A stretch of 64,000 nt of DNA from Streptomyces sp. SID12501 (GCF_010550245.1 NZ_JAAGLU010000004.1:1-64000), one strand, 5' to 3'; counted from the first letter of the stretch, positions 25,858 through 34,134 are shown. Translations and numbers: made by a program. Notes: generated from the sequence alone by a model not told the origin.

Positions 25858-26897
25858 GACGTCGTCCGTTCCTGTTGAGGGAGTGATGGCCAGGTCAGAA
25901 GGCAGGAACCCCAGGTGAGGCCGCCTCCGAAGGCGGTGAGCAGCAGCCGGTCTCCCGGGTTGACCGCCCGCCGGGCAGCCGCGTCGGCGAGGGCGAGCGG
26001 GATGGAGGCGGCACCCGTGTTGCCGACGGACTCGACATGGGTCGCACAGCGCTCGCGCGGGAGACCCAGGTCGTCGGCCACCGAGTGCAGGATCCGCAGG
26101 TTGGCCTGGTGGGGTACGAAGTGGTCGACGTCGTCGATCTTCCAGCCGGCCCGGAACAGCGTGGCCCGCGCGGACTCGGCCATGCGCGTGACCGCGTGAC
26201 GGTAGACCTCCTTGCCGCGCATCGCGAAGTGCCGTTCCTCGCGGCTCGGCTCGCCCGGCTGGGAGCGTTGCCGGGAGCCGCCGGCCGCTACCGCGATCAG
26301 ATCCTGGTGGGCGCCGTCGCTGCCGAGGTCGAAGTGGCCGACCGCGCCCGGCTCGTCGGGGTGTCCGGCGCGCAGAACGACGGCTCCGGCGCCGTCGCCG
26401 AAGATGATCGCGTTGGCCCGGTCCAGCGGGTCCACGATCGTGGAGTAGGTGTCCGCGCCGATGAGCAGGACCCGTTCGGCGACTCCGGCCGCGATGAGCC
26501 CGGCGGCCGAGGCGAGTCCGTACACGAACCCGGTGCACACCGCGCCGATGTCGAAGGCGGCGACCCCGGTCAGCCCGAGGCGGGCGGCGACCGCCGGCGC
26601 GGTGGCCGGGCAGGTGTGGTCCGGGGTCGTCGTGGCGACGACGACCGCGTCGACAGTGTCCGTTCCCGCGGCGCCGAGCGCCCGGCGGCCGGCTTCGACA
26701 GCCAGGTCGGAGGTCGCCTGGCCGGCTTCGGCGACGTGCCGTTGCCGGATTCCGGTTCGGGTGCGGATCCATGCGTCGTCGGTGTCGAGGCGTCGCGCGA
26801 GGCGCTCGTTCGTCACCACACGGGACGGCACCCATCCGGCCAGGCCGCACAGAACGGCGGCCCGAGGAGCTGAGGAACCGGTGGCAGTAGGAAACAT
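25854..26897 (-). CDS. 3-oxoacyl-ACP synthase III (KAS III/FabH-like)
   Basis: A 347-residue thiolase-fold condensing enzyme with the FabH triad: Cys in GAVCTGFVYGL, His in VPHQANLRI, and Asn in VGNTGAASIPL. FabH-type enzymes condense an acyl-CoA starter with malonyl-ACP, though some relatives transfer acyl groups to alcohols or amines. GGAG lies seven bases before the ATG at 26895-26897; the open frame upstream is not protein-like. Coupling to the ACP gene suggests it supplies or elongates the fatty chain of the isonitrile product. Acyl transfer to the final alcohol is the alternative. Confidence 0.88.
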   Translation of the reverse strand: MFPTATGSSAPRAAVLCGLAGWVPSRVVTNERLARRLDTDDAWIRTRTGIRQRHVAEAGQATSDLAVEAGRRALGAAGTDTVDAVVVATTTPDHTCPATAPAVAARLGLTGVAAFDIGAVCTGFVYGLASAAGLIAAGVAERVLLIGADTYSTIVDPLDRANAIIFGDGAGAVVLRAGHPDEPGAVGHFDLGSDGAHQDLIAVAAGGSRQRSQPGEPSREERHFAMRGKEVYRHAVTRMAESARATLFRAGWKIDDVDHFVPHQANLRILHSVADDLGLPRERCATHVESVGNTGAASIPLALADAAARRAVNPGDRLLLTAFGGGLTWGSCLLTWPSLPQQERTTS

Positions 26898-26967
26898 GGA
26901 GGCACTCCAGGCATGACGGAGGACGGACCGGACGTGAGAGGTGGTGACGCGGAGAAGGAAAGGGGGC

Positions 26968-28326
26968 CTATGCGCCGGCGATCCTGGGGCGGCGTACGAG
27001 GAGCGCGAGCGCACCGACGCCGATGCCGAGCGCTACGGCGAACACGGCCGTGCGGATGCCGTCGAGCAGCCCGGGGCCGGACGCGCTCTGCCCCACTCCC
27101 CCGGCCAGCGCGACCAGTACGGCGAGACCCACCGCTCCGCCGACCTGCAGCGTGGTCGACGCCATCCCCGAGGCGACGCCCTGGTCACCGGGGGCCACTC
27201 CGGCGGACGCGGCGATCCACATCCCCGTCCAGGCCGCGCCCTGGCCGAGACCCAGCAGCACGATCCCCGGCAGGAGTTTCGGATAGGAGCCGTCCGAGGT
27301 GAGCGCCAGACCGAGGGCCGCCGCCCCGGCGGCACCCAGGACCATGCCACCCACCAGCATGCGGCGCATTCCGAAGACGGACACCGCCCGTTCCCCGACC
27401 TGTGTGCCCACGGCCACCACCACGGCCGGCACGAGGAACGCGAGCCCGGTCCCGACCGCGCTGTAGCCGTGAACCGTCTGGAAGTAGAGGGTGAGGAAGT
27501 ACGGCACCGAGCTGAACGTGGCGCTGAACAGCGCGGTCACCCCCATCGCCACCAACAGTCCCCGGTGCGCGAACATCCGTGCCGGTACGAGCGGTTCAGG
27601 GGACCGCCGCTCCACGACGGCGAACAGTGTCAGCAGACCGGCCGAGAGCCCCGCGCTGACGAGGGCCGTGGGCGTGGTCCAGCCCTCCGCCGGTGCCTGC
27701 ACCAGCAGGAACACCAGAAGCGTGATCCCGCCCGTGGCGGCGAGCGCTCCCGCCACGTCGAAGCGCCGGGTACGGTCCCACGGACCGTCCGCCGGGAAGA
27801 GCAGCCACCCGGCCACCGCGAGCACTCCGGCGATCGGCACGTTGACGAAGAACACCGACGGCCAGCCGAACGCCTCCACCAGCACCCCGCCCAGCAGGGA
27901 CCCGAAACAGAGCCCGCCGGCTCCGGCAGCACCCCACACCGCCAACGCCCGGTTCCGGGTGGGTCCTTCCTCGTACAGAGTGGTGATCAGCGACAGCGTC
28001 GCCGGGAACAGCAACGATCCGCCGATGCCCTGGATCCCCCTGACGGCGACCAGCACACCGGGTGACTCGGACAGACCGCCCACGAGCGAGGACCCTCCGT
28101 ACAGCAGCGCCGCCAGGACGAACATCCGGCGCCGGCCCAGCAGGTCGGCGGCCCGGCCGCCCAGCAGCAGAAAGCCTCCCGTGGCCACGACGTAGGCGCT
28201 GACCACCCACTGCAGGTCGTGGTCGGAGAAGCCGAGCCCGGCACCTATGTCGGGCAGCGCGACATACACGATGTTGTAGTCGAGCGAGATGACTAGCTGC
28301 CCCAACGCCAGAACCAAAAGAGACAT
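26968..28326 (-). CDS. MFS exporter, drug:H+ antiporter (DHA2/EmrB-QacA-like)
   Basis: A 452-residue polytopic protein with about 14 membrane segments. It begins with the DHA2 first helix pattern LGQLVISLDYNIVYVALPDI and the loop motif GGRAADLLGRRRMF. These pumps export drugs or self-made metabolites using protons. It lies 70 bp ahead of the KAS III gene on the same strand, heading the compact isonitrile operon. Export of the metal-free product is the natural inference. An inverted repeat stands 31-57 bp upstream of its ATG. Confidence 0.88.
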   Translation of the reverse strand: MSLLVLALGQLVISLDYNIVYVALPDIGAGLGFSDHDLQWVVSAYVVATGGFLLLGGRAADLLGRRRMFVLAALLYGGSSLVGGLSESPGVLVAVRGIQGIGGSLLFPATLSLITTLYEEGPTRNRALAVWGAAGAGGLCFGSLLGGVLVEAFGWPSVFFVNVPIAGVLAVAGWLLFPADGPWDRTRRFDVAGALAATGGITLLVFLLVQAPAEGWTTPTALVSAGLSAGLLTLFAVVERRSPEPLVPARMFAHRGLLVAMGVTALFSATFSSVPYFLTLYFQTVHGYSAVGTGLAFLVPAVVVAVGTQVGERAVSVFGMRRMLVGGMVLGAAGAAALGLALTSDGSYPKLLPGIVLLGLGQGAAWTGMWIAASAGVAPGDQGVASGMASTTLQVGGAVGLAVLVALAGGVGQSASGPGLLDGIRTAVFAVALGIGVGALALLVRRPRIAGA

Positions 28327-28356
28327 AATCGGTCACCCCCTCGTCATCACAGTCAT

Positions 28357-28383
28357 CGGAATTCCACATGAATGCGAATTCCG
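28357..28383. promoter_or_regulatory. Inverted repeat upstream of the isonitrile operon
   Basis: CGGAATTC-N11-GAATTCCG has perfect 8-bp arms and begins 31 bases before the MFS start. A partial copy (TTCGGAATTACCGG) lies near 28449. The 274-bp gap 28327-28600 is AT-richer than its surroundings and probably holds the operon promoter. No known metal-regulator box is evident. Confidence 0.5.
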
Positions 28384-28600
28384 GAAGTCCGTTCGTTTTG
28401 CGTAACCGTAGCAGCAGGAATCCTGCTTGTGAATGCCTGATTTAGTGTTCGGAATTACCGGCGAGCAGAATACTTGGGCAGCACTTGAAACCCGGCAACC
28501 ACGGACCGCCGGGAATGAAACGCCAGCAACATCTGACAAAGCCGGAACCGATCTCAGACCTTGTCGGTCACCATTTCTTTCCTGAATTCTTGCCTTCGGG

Positions 28601-29356
28601 TCAGTCGTCCCCCATGAGCCGACGGATCTCGGCGATGAGGGCGACCAGCGCCCGGCGCTCCGGAATGGTCGTCTCCGGATGCCAGAGGTCGATGAGCAGG
28701 CAGGTCCGCGGGCGAGTGCCCTCGTTACGTGCCTCGTGCTCGAAGGAGTAGTCGAAGAGCAGGCACCTGCCTTCATCCCAGGAGCGGGTCTCGCCGGCGA
28801 CCGTGATGCTGCACCCGTCGGGGATGTCCACGGCGAGATGAAGGTTGATGCTGAAGTTCCACAGGTCGCAGTGCGGGTCGATGGCGGCGCCCGCCAGCAA
28901 CGTGGAGAAATGGCATTCGAGGAGCGGACAGATCTTTTCCGTGTCGACTGCGACATCTCTCAGCAACTGATATGCGGTCGGAACCGTGGTGGCCGACTCC
29001 GCGACAAGACCTCCCTCACGGAAGAGGTAAAGAGCCTGCCAGTTCTCCTGTCGCGTCAGATAGTGCTCATAGTCCGAGAACGCCTCCCGGCGGGCCGCCC
29101 AGGCGACGTTCAGTTCTTCCTTGATCGCCTGATGGGCGGCCTCCAGCGCGTGGACGACCGGGGCTATCTCGTCGTAGGCGTAGGGATCGTGCCAGGGAGT
29201 CGTGGAGAGCCCCGGCATGATCCATTTTGCCGCCTTCTGCAGCGGATGCCGGTCACCCCCGCCGCCCGGCTCCAGCATCCGCTCGACCCGAGTGATCGAT
29301 TCCGCACCGAACTCGGCCCTGATCGCGGCGAAGGCGTTCTCTATCTCCGGCGTCAC
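28601..29356 (-). CDS. Aspartyl/asparaginyl beta-hydroxylase-family Fe(II)/2-oxoglutarate oxygenase
   Basis: A 251-residue cupin-fold oxygenase. The core reads PHCDLWNFSINLHLAVDIPD then SITVAGETRSWDEGRCLLFD and FEHEARNEGTRPRTCLLIDL, the HxDxxN...FEHxxxN...R pattern of this family, with His for iron and Arg for 2-oxoglutarate. Relatives hydroxylate Asp/Asn/His or small molecules, sometimes carrier-bound amino acids. The GTG at 29354-29356 overlaps the stop of a 37-residue ORF (GTGA). A GTG at 29416 is possible but would overlap that ORF. It lies 274 bp upstream of the MFS gene, so membership in the isonitrile cluster is likely but not certain. Confidence 0.8.
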   Translation of the reverse strand: MTPEIENAFAAIRAEFGAESITRVERMLEPGGGGDRHPLQKAAKWIMPGLSTTPWHDPYAYDEIAPVVHALEAAHQAIKEELNVAWAARREAFSDYEHYLTRQENWQALYLFREGGLVAESATTVPTAYQLLRDVAVDTEKICPLLECHFSTLLAGAAIDPHCDLWNFSINLHLAVDIPDGCSITVAGETRSWDEGRCLLFDYSFEHEARNEGTRPRTCLLIDLWHPETTIPERRALVALIAEIRRLMGDD

Positions 29357-29466
29357 GCGGTTCTCGGCTCGGAGCAGCCGACGGCCTCGCTGCGTCGCTC
29401 GTGTTCCAACAGCCACAGGGTGTTGACCGCCGCCTCGGAGGACTGAGACAGACTTCTGCGTTTCAC
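29353..29466 (-). CDS. 37-residue ORF coupled to the beta-hydroxylase gene
   Basis: A GTG at 29464-29466 opens a 38-codon frame whose TGA overlaps the hydroxylase GTG as GTGA. A GAAGGTGG sequence lies about 10 bases before the start. The peptide is hydrophilic, with a central NTLWLLEHERRSEAVGCSEP stretch holding one Cys, one His and one Asn. It has no membrane helix and matches no family I know. It could be a peptide substrate, a leader that sets translation of the hydroxylase, or only its displaced N-terminus. Confidence 0.4.
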   Translation of the reverse strand: MKRRSLSQSSEAAVNTLWLLEHERRSEAVGCSEPRTA

Positions 29467-30203
29467 GTGCGCCGAACCACCTTCGCCCGAAGTTCCTCGT
29501 TCGTCACCGTTCGGCTGCCACGCGTGGCGGTCAGCCGGGGGACGAGCCGTGCTGTCGGACTACTAGTCGGCCGCGGGTGGTCTCGAGTTCCCGGCTTCTT
29601 CGAATCAATTTCCTTTGGTGTGGCAACAGTTGCAGACGCCTCGGCCAACCGCAGGCACATGAGGCCGCGCCGGCCGGCCGACGGGTCCCGTGTCCGCACA
29701 CCGACGTCACCCCCACCAGTGACGGCGCCGCAGCGCCATTCCCACACCGCGTCCTCCGTAGTGCGCCGGACGCGGCCCCGGAAACCGCCGACTCCACCTC
29801 CAGGAAGGGCAACCCGCTCAGCGTCAGTCCGCCACGCGGCCCACCAGCGCTCCAGGCAGACCGTCCACGACGGAGCCCAGCCATACCCGACCCGCCGCCG
29901 ACAGGACCGGCGTAACGATGCCCGGAGGCCATACCCCGCCGACCCGCATCCGCCCGGGTACGGCTCGGCCGCCCTCCTGCCCCAACGGCCGGCAAGGCAC
30001 TGTGCAGTTCCTCGGCTCCCGCACGAGACGCACCATGTGGCACCTCTCCCCCGCCACGGATCCGCGCAACTCCGCACCGCATCCGCGCCGGATCCGCACG
30101 GGACTCTCCCCGCCACCACCGTGCGGATCCGGCCAGGACGGCAGGCACCGGGAACCAGAGGGGACCGCGCCCCGACCACTGACACATGGAGCAGAGAAAC
30201 CTG
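29467..30203. other. Stretch without a recognisable gene
   Basis: Several long frames are open on both strands, but all are rich in Arg/Pro/Gly with no family motifs, as expected for non-coding high-GC DNA. The part near 29600-29640 is AT-richer and may hold the promoter for the 37-residue ORF and hydroxylase. I see no IS ends or strong hairpins. Confidence 0.45.
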
Positions 30204-30572
30204 ATGCGTGTGGTGCGCCGGATACGGAACACCCGGTTCGCCAACCCTCTGTGGGCCATCGCGCCCCCGTTGGTTGCCTCCGCCGGTGCGCCGGCCCTGC
30301 TGGTGGGCTACACCGCGGCCGGAGCGGCAGGCCATCCGCCGCCCCGGATCGCGGTTGTCGACGCGCGCATCCTCGCGGTGCCCGCGGGCGCCGGCGCCAC
30401 CCGCGCCTACTTCGAGATCCGCAACACCGGTTCGTCGAAGGACACTCTGCTGTACGCCGACTCACCGGAACTGGGCATCAGCATGCTCCGCCGTACGGCG
30501 AACCCCTCGGCCTGGATCTGCCCTGCGGGCGGTCCGGGAGGAGACGGTCAGGGACACCCTGGGGCACGCTAG
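30204..30572 (+). pseudogene. Truncated copper chaperone PCu(A)C-domain gene
   Basis: The N-terminal helix (ALLVGYTAAGAAG) followed by IAVVDARILAVPAGAGATRAYFEIRNTGSSKDTLL parallels the intact PCu(A)C protein at 33610-34134. After ISMLRRT the sequence changes to a Gly/Pro-rich tail and stops, so the second half with the Met/His copper ligands is gone. I chose ATG 30204 because GGAG lies twelve bases upstream; 30186 is an alternative. It probably no longer works. Confidence 0.6.
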
Positions 30573-30603
30573 GCTGCGGTGCTTCGGCGGATGGGGGCAT
30601 GAC

Positions 30604-31398
30604 ATGTGGCAGCGGGGGACACGGGTGGTCGTGCTCGGCGCGGCCCTGGTGGTCCTCGCCGGCTGCGGTTCCAAGATCGCCGAGACCGATGAGGCGGCGA
30701 CAGGCGCGGCCACGGCCGCCCCCTGGACGCTCGCCGCTCCGATTCGTATCGACGGCGTCCGTACCTCCGGCAGCAGCGGCCGGTCCCTGGTGGTCGATGC
30801 CGAAGTGCCCGACGGGGCACGCGACTGCGTGCGCAGCCTGCGCGGTGAGCTCGACACCGTCGAGCACGGCACGGTATACGTGAAGGTCACGTACGAGACC
30901 CGTTCCCTGGACCAGGATTCCGGCTGTACCGGAACGCGGCGGGTCAAAGCGACGGTGAAGCTGGGCGAGCCCCTGGGCTCCCGCAGGGTCATGGTGAACA
31001 GCATGGACGTGTACACCCCTGTCGGTGCCACGCCACCCGCCCTGCGGCGGTGCGGTGAGAACGGCTGCGACCCCACACCGCCGCGTTGCACCTCGTCCTC
31101 GTACGGGCAGGCGGTCAACGACACGGACATCCCCAAGCACACGAGCTGGGAGGAACGCGGCTGCGACGACACGTGGCTGGTGCTGGACCTGTCGACCCGG
31201 ATGGGGCCCGCGTGCGGTGACGCCGACGACGGTTGCTCCTCCTCCGGTGTCTCCCAGCGCTGGTTCTACCGGGCCGAGTCATCGGGCTGGCGGCCGGTCG
31301 CCACGAACGGCGATGCGGGGTGCGCCGGGATCCACAAAGTCCTGCCGGAATTGCCCGAGCACCTCTGTGCGTCGCTGCCGCGGCTCGACCGCGGCTGA
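30604..31398 (+). CDS. Lipoprotein of unknown function
   Basis: The 264-residue precursor starts with a short charged region, a hydrophobic stretch VVVLGAALVVLAGC with a lipobox (LAGC at about residues 18-21), then a Thr/Ala-rich linker. The mature part has at least ten Cys, several in pairs (CDDTW, GCDPTPPRC, ACGDADDGC), suggesting disulfide-bonded extracellular folding. No domain is recognised. The ATG at 30604 lies after GGATGGGGGC. It follows the truncated chaperone gene by 31 bp and is most likely transcribed on its own. Confidence 0.7.
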   Translation: MWQRGTRVVVLGAALVVLAGCGSKIAETDEAATGAATAAPWTLAAPIRIDGVRTSGSSGRSLVVDAEVPDGARDCVRSLRGELDTVEHGTVYVKVTYETRSLDQDSGCTGTRRVKATVKLGEPLGSRRVMVNSMDVYTPVGATPPALRRCGENGCDPTPPRCTSSSYGQAVNDTDIPKHTSWEERGCDDTWLVLDLSTRMGPACGDADDGCSSSGVSQRWFYRAESSGWRPVATNGDAGCAGIHKVLPELPEHLCASLPRLDRG

Positions 31399-31424
31399 TC
31401 CCCCGAGCCTGCGGCTGCTTGTGG

Positions 31425-31660
31425 CTACTGGAGCAGGATCATTTTGCGGACTGGTTCGAATCCGGCCCGCCCGTAGACCTGCCTTTTGATCTTTTTCGTC
31501 CGATTCACGGCACCCTCGACGCCCCCCGAGCTCCGGTGGAGACTCAGCCCGGCGACCATGGCTTCCAGATCATGGGTCAACCCGCAGGCGAAGCCGGTGA
31601 TGCCTGGCAGTTCTGCGCCGCGGAACGGAGCGTTCGGACGAGGCGATTCTCAACCTGAGG
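31425..31660 (-). mobile_element. ISL3-family transposase remnant (C-terminal end)
   Basis: Read on the minus strand, the frame gives GLTHDLEAMVAGLSLHRSSG, VEGAVNRTKKIKRQ, VYGRAGFEPVRKMILLQ and a stop at 31425. This is the well-known ending of ISL3 transposases. The upstream catalytic part is missing. Bases 31660-31810 resemble the non-coding end of such elements but cannot be delimited. It marks an old insertion between the lipoprotein gene and the copper module. Confidence 0.75.
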
Positions 31661-31849
31661 GAGCGTCACCTCTCATCCGTGCGCGCCCCTGTACCGAGTA
31701 GCACCCCCGGCTCTCGGTTCGAACGACCAGTGACCCGCCATGACGGCTCCCCAAGATCTGTGCCAGATCCCCGAACTCATCGGCAAACGACACTCCTCGA
31801 GAATTACATGGTCAAGCCCCTGTGGCCCGAGCCACTCGGACGCAAGGGA

Positions 31850-31889
31850 GGGCGCCGGTGCCCACCGGCTCCGGTGCTCACCGGCGCCC
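31850..31889 (-). terminator. Hairpin downstream of the ECF sigma factor gene
   Basis: GGGCGCCGGTG (31850-31860) pairs with CACCGGCGCCC (31879-31889), an 11-bp perfect stem with an 18-base loop. It begins eight bases past the sigma factor stop on the minus strand. A likely intrinsic terminator without a T-run. Confidence 0.65.
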
Positions 31890-31896
31890 CCTCTCA

Positions 31897-32550
31897 TCAC
31901 GCAGCGACGGCAGTCGCAACCCCGGCTCCCTCCGCTTCGTCCAGAAGCTCGACGAGAGTCGCGCGGGCCCGTGCCACCCGGGAGCGGATCGTCCCGACGG
32001 GGCAGCCTCCGGCCGCGGCGGCCTCCTCGTAGGGCAGCCCGGCCAACTGGGTGAGGACGAACGCCTCGCGGCGCTCGACGGGCAGCGCGTCCAGCAGGTC
32101 GAGCAGGGCCACACCGTCGTCGAATCCGGGCAGACCGCCGGGCTGGGCACGCTCAGCCAATATCGTCCAGTCGTCCACGTGGGCCGACCGCGGCCGGGCG
32201 ACGGCGTACCGCAGGCTGTCGACGACCGTGCGGCGCGCGATGGACAGCAGCCAGGTCCGCGCCGACGAGCGCCCCTCGAACCGGTGCAGGCTGGCGAGCG
32301 CCCGCAGGAACGTGTCCTGCGCCAGGTCGTCGGCCAGTTGGCGGTCGGCGGAGAGGTAGGTGACGTAGCGGACGACGTCCGGATGCAGAGCCCGCACGAA
32401 GTGGTCGACGGCGTCGGGGTCGCCGGTCCGGGCGGCGAGGGCCCAGACGGTGGCCGGGTCTTCCGGTGTCGCCGACGCGACGGGCCGATCCGCCGCTACA
32501 GGGCCTGCGTCGCGTTTCTTGGACGACAGGGGGAGGACAGGAGTGATCAC
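31897..32550 (-). CDS. ECF-type RNA polymerase sigma factor
   Basis: A 217-residue sigma-70 family member. Region 2 is in the middle (FVRALHPDVVRYVTYL to LADDLAQDTFLRALASLHRF, the -10 and core-binding helices). Region 4 is near the end (LPVERREAFVLTQLAGLPYEEAA, then GTIRSRVARARATL, the -35 recognition helix). The GTG at 32548-32550 follows AAGGACATCAG. It lies downstream of a His/Met-rich membrane protein and the copper genes, all on one strand. Control of the copper genes is plausible but not shown; no classical Cys-rich anti-sigma factor is adjacent. Confidence 0.85.
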   Translation of the reverse strand: MITPVLPLSSKKRDAGPVAADRPVASATPEDPATVWALAARTGDPDAVDHFVRALHPDVVRYVTYLSADRQLADDLAQDTFLRALASLHRFEGRSSARTWLLSIARRTVVDSLRYAVARPRSAHVDDWTILAERAQPGGLPGFDDGVALLDLLDALPVERREAFVLTQLAGLPYEEAAAAGGCPVGTIRSRVARARATLVELLDEAEGAGVATAVAA

Positions 32551-32769
32551 CTGATGTCCTTCTCGGGTGGTACGGGACCGATCCGGCACGACGGCACGCG
32601 CGTGCGCGTGTTGGACACGCCAGCGGTGAAGTGCGCTGCTGCGTGTGCGTGCTGCGGAAGGTCCCGGGACGGGAGTGGGATGGGGGCGTACTACGAGCAC
32701 GCCCCGTACCCGAAGCCTCGGAACCGACAGATTCGGCGCCGACACGACGGCCTCGGGAAGCCGGCTGTC

Positions 32770-33459
32770 TCAGATGACAGCGGTCCCGGCCGGAGGCCCC
32801 CGAGAGATGATCGTGTGAGTGAGTGTCAGCCTCGGGATCCGCTCGGCCCGTTCGCGCGTCGGCCGCAGGCTGGGCCGACGCGGTGGAACGGGCAGGGCGG
32901 CGAGGGGCAGCCGGAGCGGAGCGGCCAGCCATCCGGCGACGGCCCGCAGGAGCCGGAACGCGGCCCGCTCGCCGTACGCCAGCCACAGGCCGGTCAGCAC
33001 GGCGGCCAGGGTGTGGGCGGCGAGCATGCCCAGTGACGACATACCGCCGGCATCGTGGGCCATGTGGCCGAGGTGTTCGGCGTGCGCTGCGTGGCCCATC
33101 GACATGGACCCCGTGGTGCCCATGTCCATCGCGTCCACGGAGATCGAGCCCATGGGCATACCGCTCATGTCCTGAGCCACGGAACCCGTGCCGGATCCCG
33201 GCGCCACCGACTGGCCCCAGGAGAAGACCGAGTGGAGCGCCGCCTGGGCGACGACCACGACGGACACCACCAGCGGGAACCCGCGCTCACGGCCCGCCAG
33301 GGTCCAGCCGACACCGCTCGTCGCGGCGAAGCCGGCGGACATCGTCCACCAGGGCACGGTGGAGCCGGACATCAGGACGTGGCCCAGGGCAGCGAGCAGC
33401 ACACAGACGGCCGCGAACACCGCGGCCCGTATCGTGCGCACATCCCACCCAGCAGTCAT
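32770..33459 (-). CDS. Membrane protein with a Met/His-rich loop, copper-module associated
   Basis: The 229-residue protein has three hydrophobic segments in its first 85 residues. Next comes a loop (about 90-150) dense in Met and His (MSGMPMGS, MDMGTT, MSMGHAAHAEHLGHMAHD), then one or two more segments and a basic tail. Such loops bind Cu(I)/Cu(II) in other proteins. Its place between a PCu(A)C chaperone and an ECF sigma factor suggests a copper sensor, buffer or transporter. I know no named family. The ATG at 33457-33459 is preferred because the first helix follows at once. Confidence 0.7.
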   Translation of the reverse strand: MTAGWDVRTIRAAVFAAVCVLLAALGHVLMSGSTVPWWTMSAGFAATSGVGWTLAGRERGFPLVVSVVVVAQAALHSVFSWGQSVAPGSGTGSVAQDMSGMPMGSISVDAMDMGTTGSMSMGHAAHAEHLGHMAHDAGGMSSLGMLAAHTLAAVLTGLWLAYGERAAFRLLRAVAGWLAAPLRLPLAALPVPPRRPSLRPTRERAERIPRLTLTHTIISRGPPAGTAVI

Positions 33460-33528
33460 GACGGCCTCATACTCGCATCCGGGCTCCGCTCGTCGCAGGT
33501 GGGTACGCACAGGACCCGGGTCCGTCAC

Positions 33529-33588
33529 TCACTCCGGAAGGAGTGATACAGGACACAGTGCCCTGTCGGATCCGGACGGAGGGTCCGG
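33529..33588 (-). terminator. Two small hairpins after the PCu(A)C gene
   Basis: TCACTCC-GGAA-GGAGTGA (33529-33546, 7-bp stem, tetraloop) and CCGGAC-GGAGG-GTCCGG (33572-33588, 6-bp stem) lie in the 150-bp gap between the chaperone stop and the next gene. They may end or weaken transcription of the CopA operon. Confidence 0.4.
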
Positions 33589-33609
33589 CCGGCCCTCGTG
33601 GCTGAGGCG

Positions 33610-34134
33610 TCAGGTGCTGTCCTGGCCCGGACCGACCACCACAGCCAGGGTCTTCACAACTCCGGTGTGCTCGAAGTGCAGGGTGAACGCGACGAGGTCA
33701 CCGGGCTGCCAGCCCTTCTTGACCGGCACTATCACGTCGAGACCGTCCGGGGACATGTCGAGGCTGTCTCCGGGCGGGACGGCGACCGAGGCCACCGTCT
33801 CGTCGGTGGCCGTGTTGGAGCTGGTCATGACGTGCCGGTTGAGGGTGAGCACACCTGGGCCGGCCTCGGTGGTCGTCACTTTCACCAGCCGGTCCACCGC
33901 GCCCCCGCTGTTGGTGATCCGGAAGAAGGCCGCCGTGACCGGGGTTGCGCCGGAGGGCGCGAAGACCTTGCCCTCGGTGACCTTGATCCGGGCCGGACCG
34001 CCGGCGTTGCCATAGGCGGTCCAGGTACTCAGCCCACCGAGCGCGAGACCGCACACGGCGACGGGCGCGAGCGCGGCGAGCAAGGTGTCGGTGAGCCGGC
34101 GGCGGGTCGGGCGCCACGGACGTTGGTCGGTCAT
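33610..34134 (-). CDS. Copper chaperone PCu(A)C domain protein
   Basis: The 174-residue protein has an N-terminal membrane/signal segment (LLAALAPVAVCGLALGGL) and a single cupredoxin-like PCu(A)C domain (residues 50-165). The domain includes AAFFRITNSGGAVDRLVKV and VVPPGDSLDMSPDGLDVIV-like strands. The family delivers copper to extracytoplasmic enzymes through an H(M)X10MX21HXM motif. Here only part is clear (RHVM, LDMSPDG) and the late His appears replaced by Asp, so binding may differ. The ATG overlaps the CopA stop (ATGA), tying it to copper export. Confidence 0.82.
   Translation of the reverse strand: MTDQRPWRPTRRRLTDTLLAALAPVAVCGLALGGLSTWTAYGNAGGPARIKVTEGKVFAPSGATPVTAAFFRITNSGGAVDRLVKVTTTEAGPGVLTLNRHVMTSSNTATDETVASVAVPPGDSLDMSPDGLDVIVPVKKGWQPGDLVAFTLHFEHTGVVKTLAVVVGPGQDST

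Noticed and set aside
29463..30335. A 290-codon minus-strand frame upstream of the hydroxylase
   Set aside because: It is rich in Arg, Gly, Cys and Trp without motifs and no ribosome site; typical noise.
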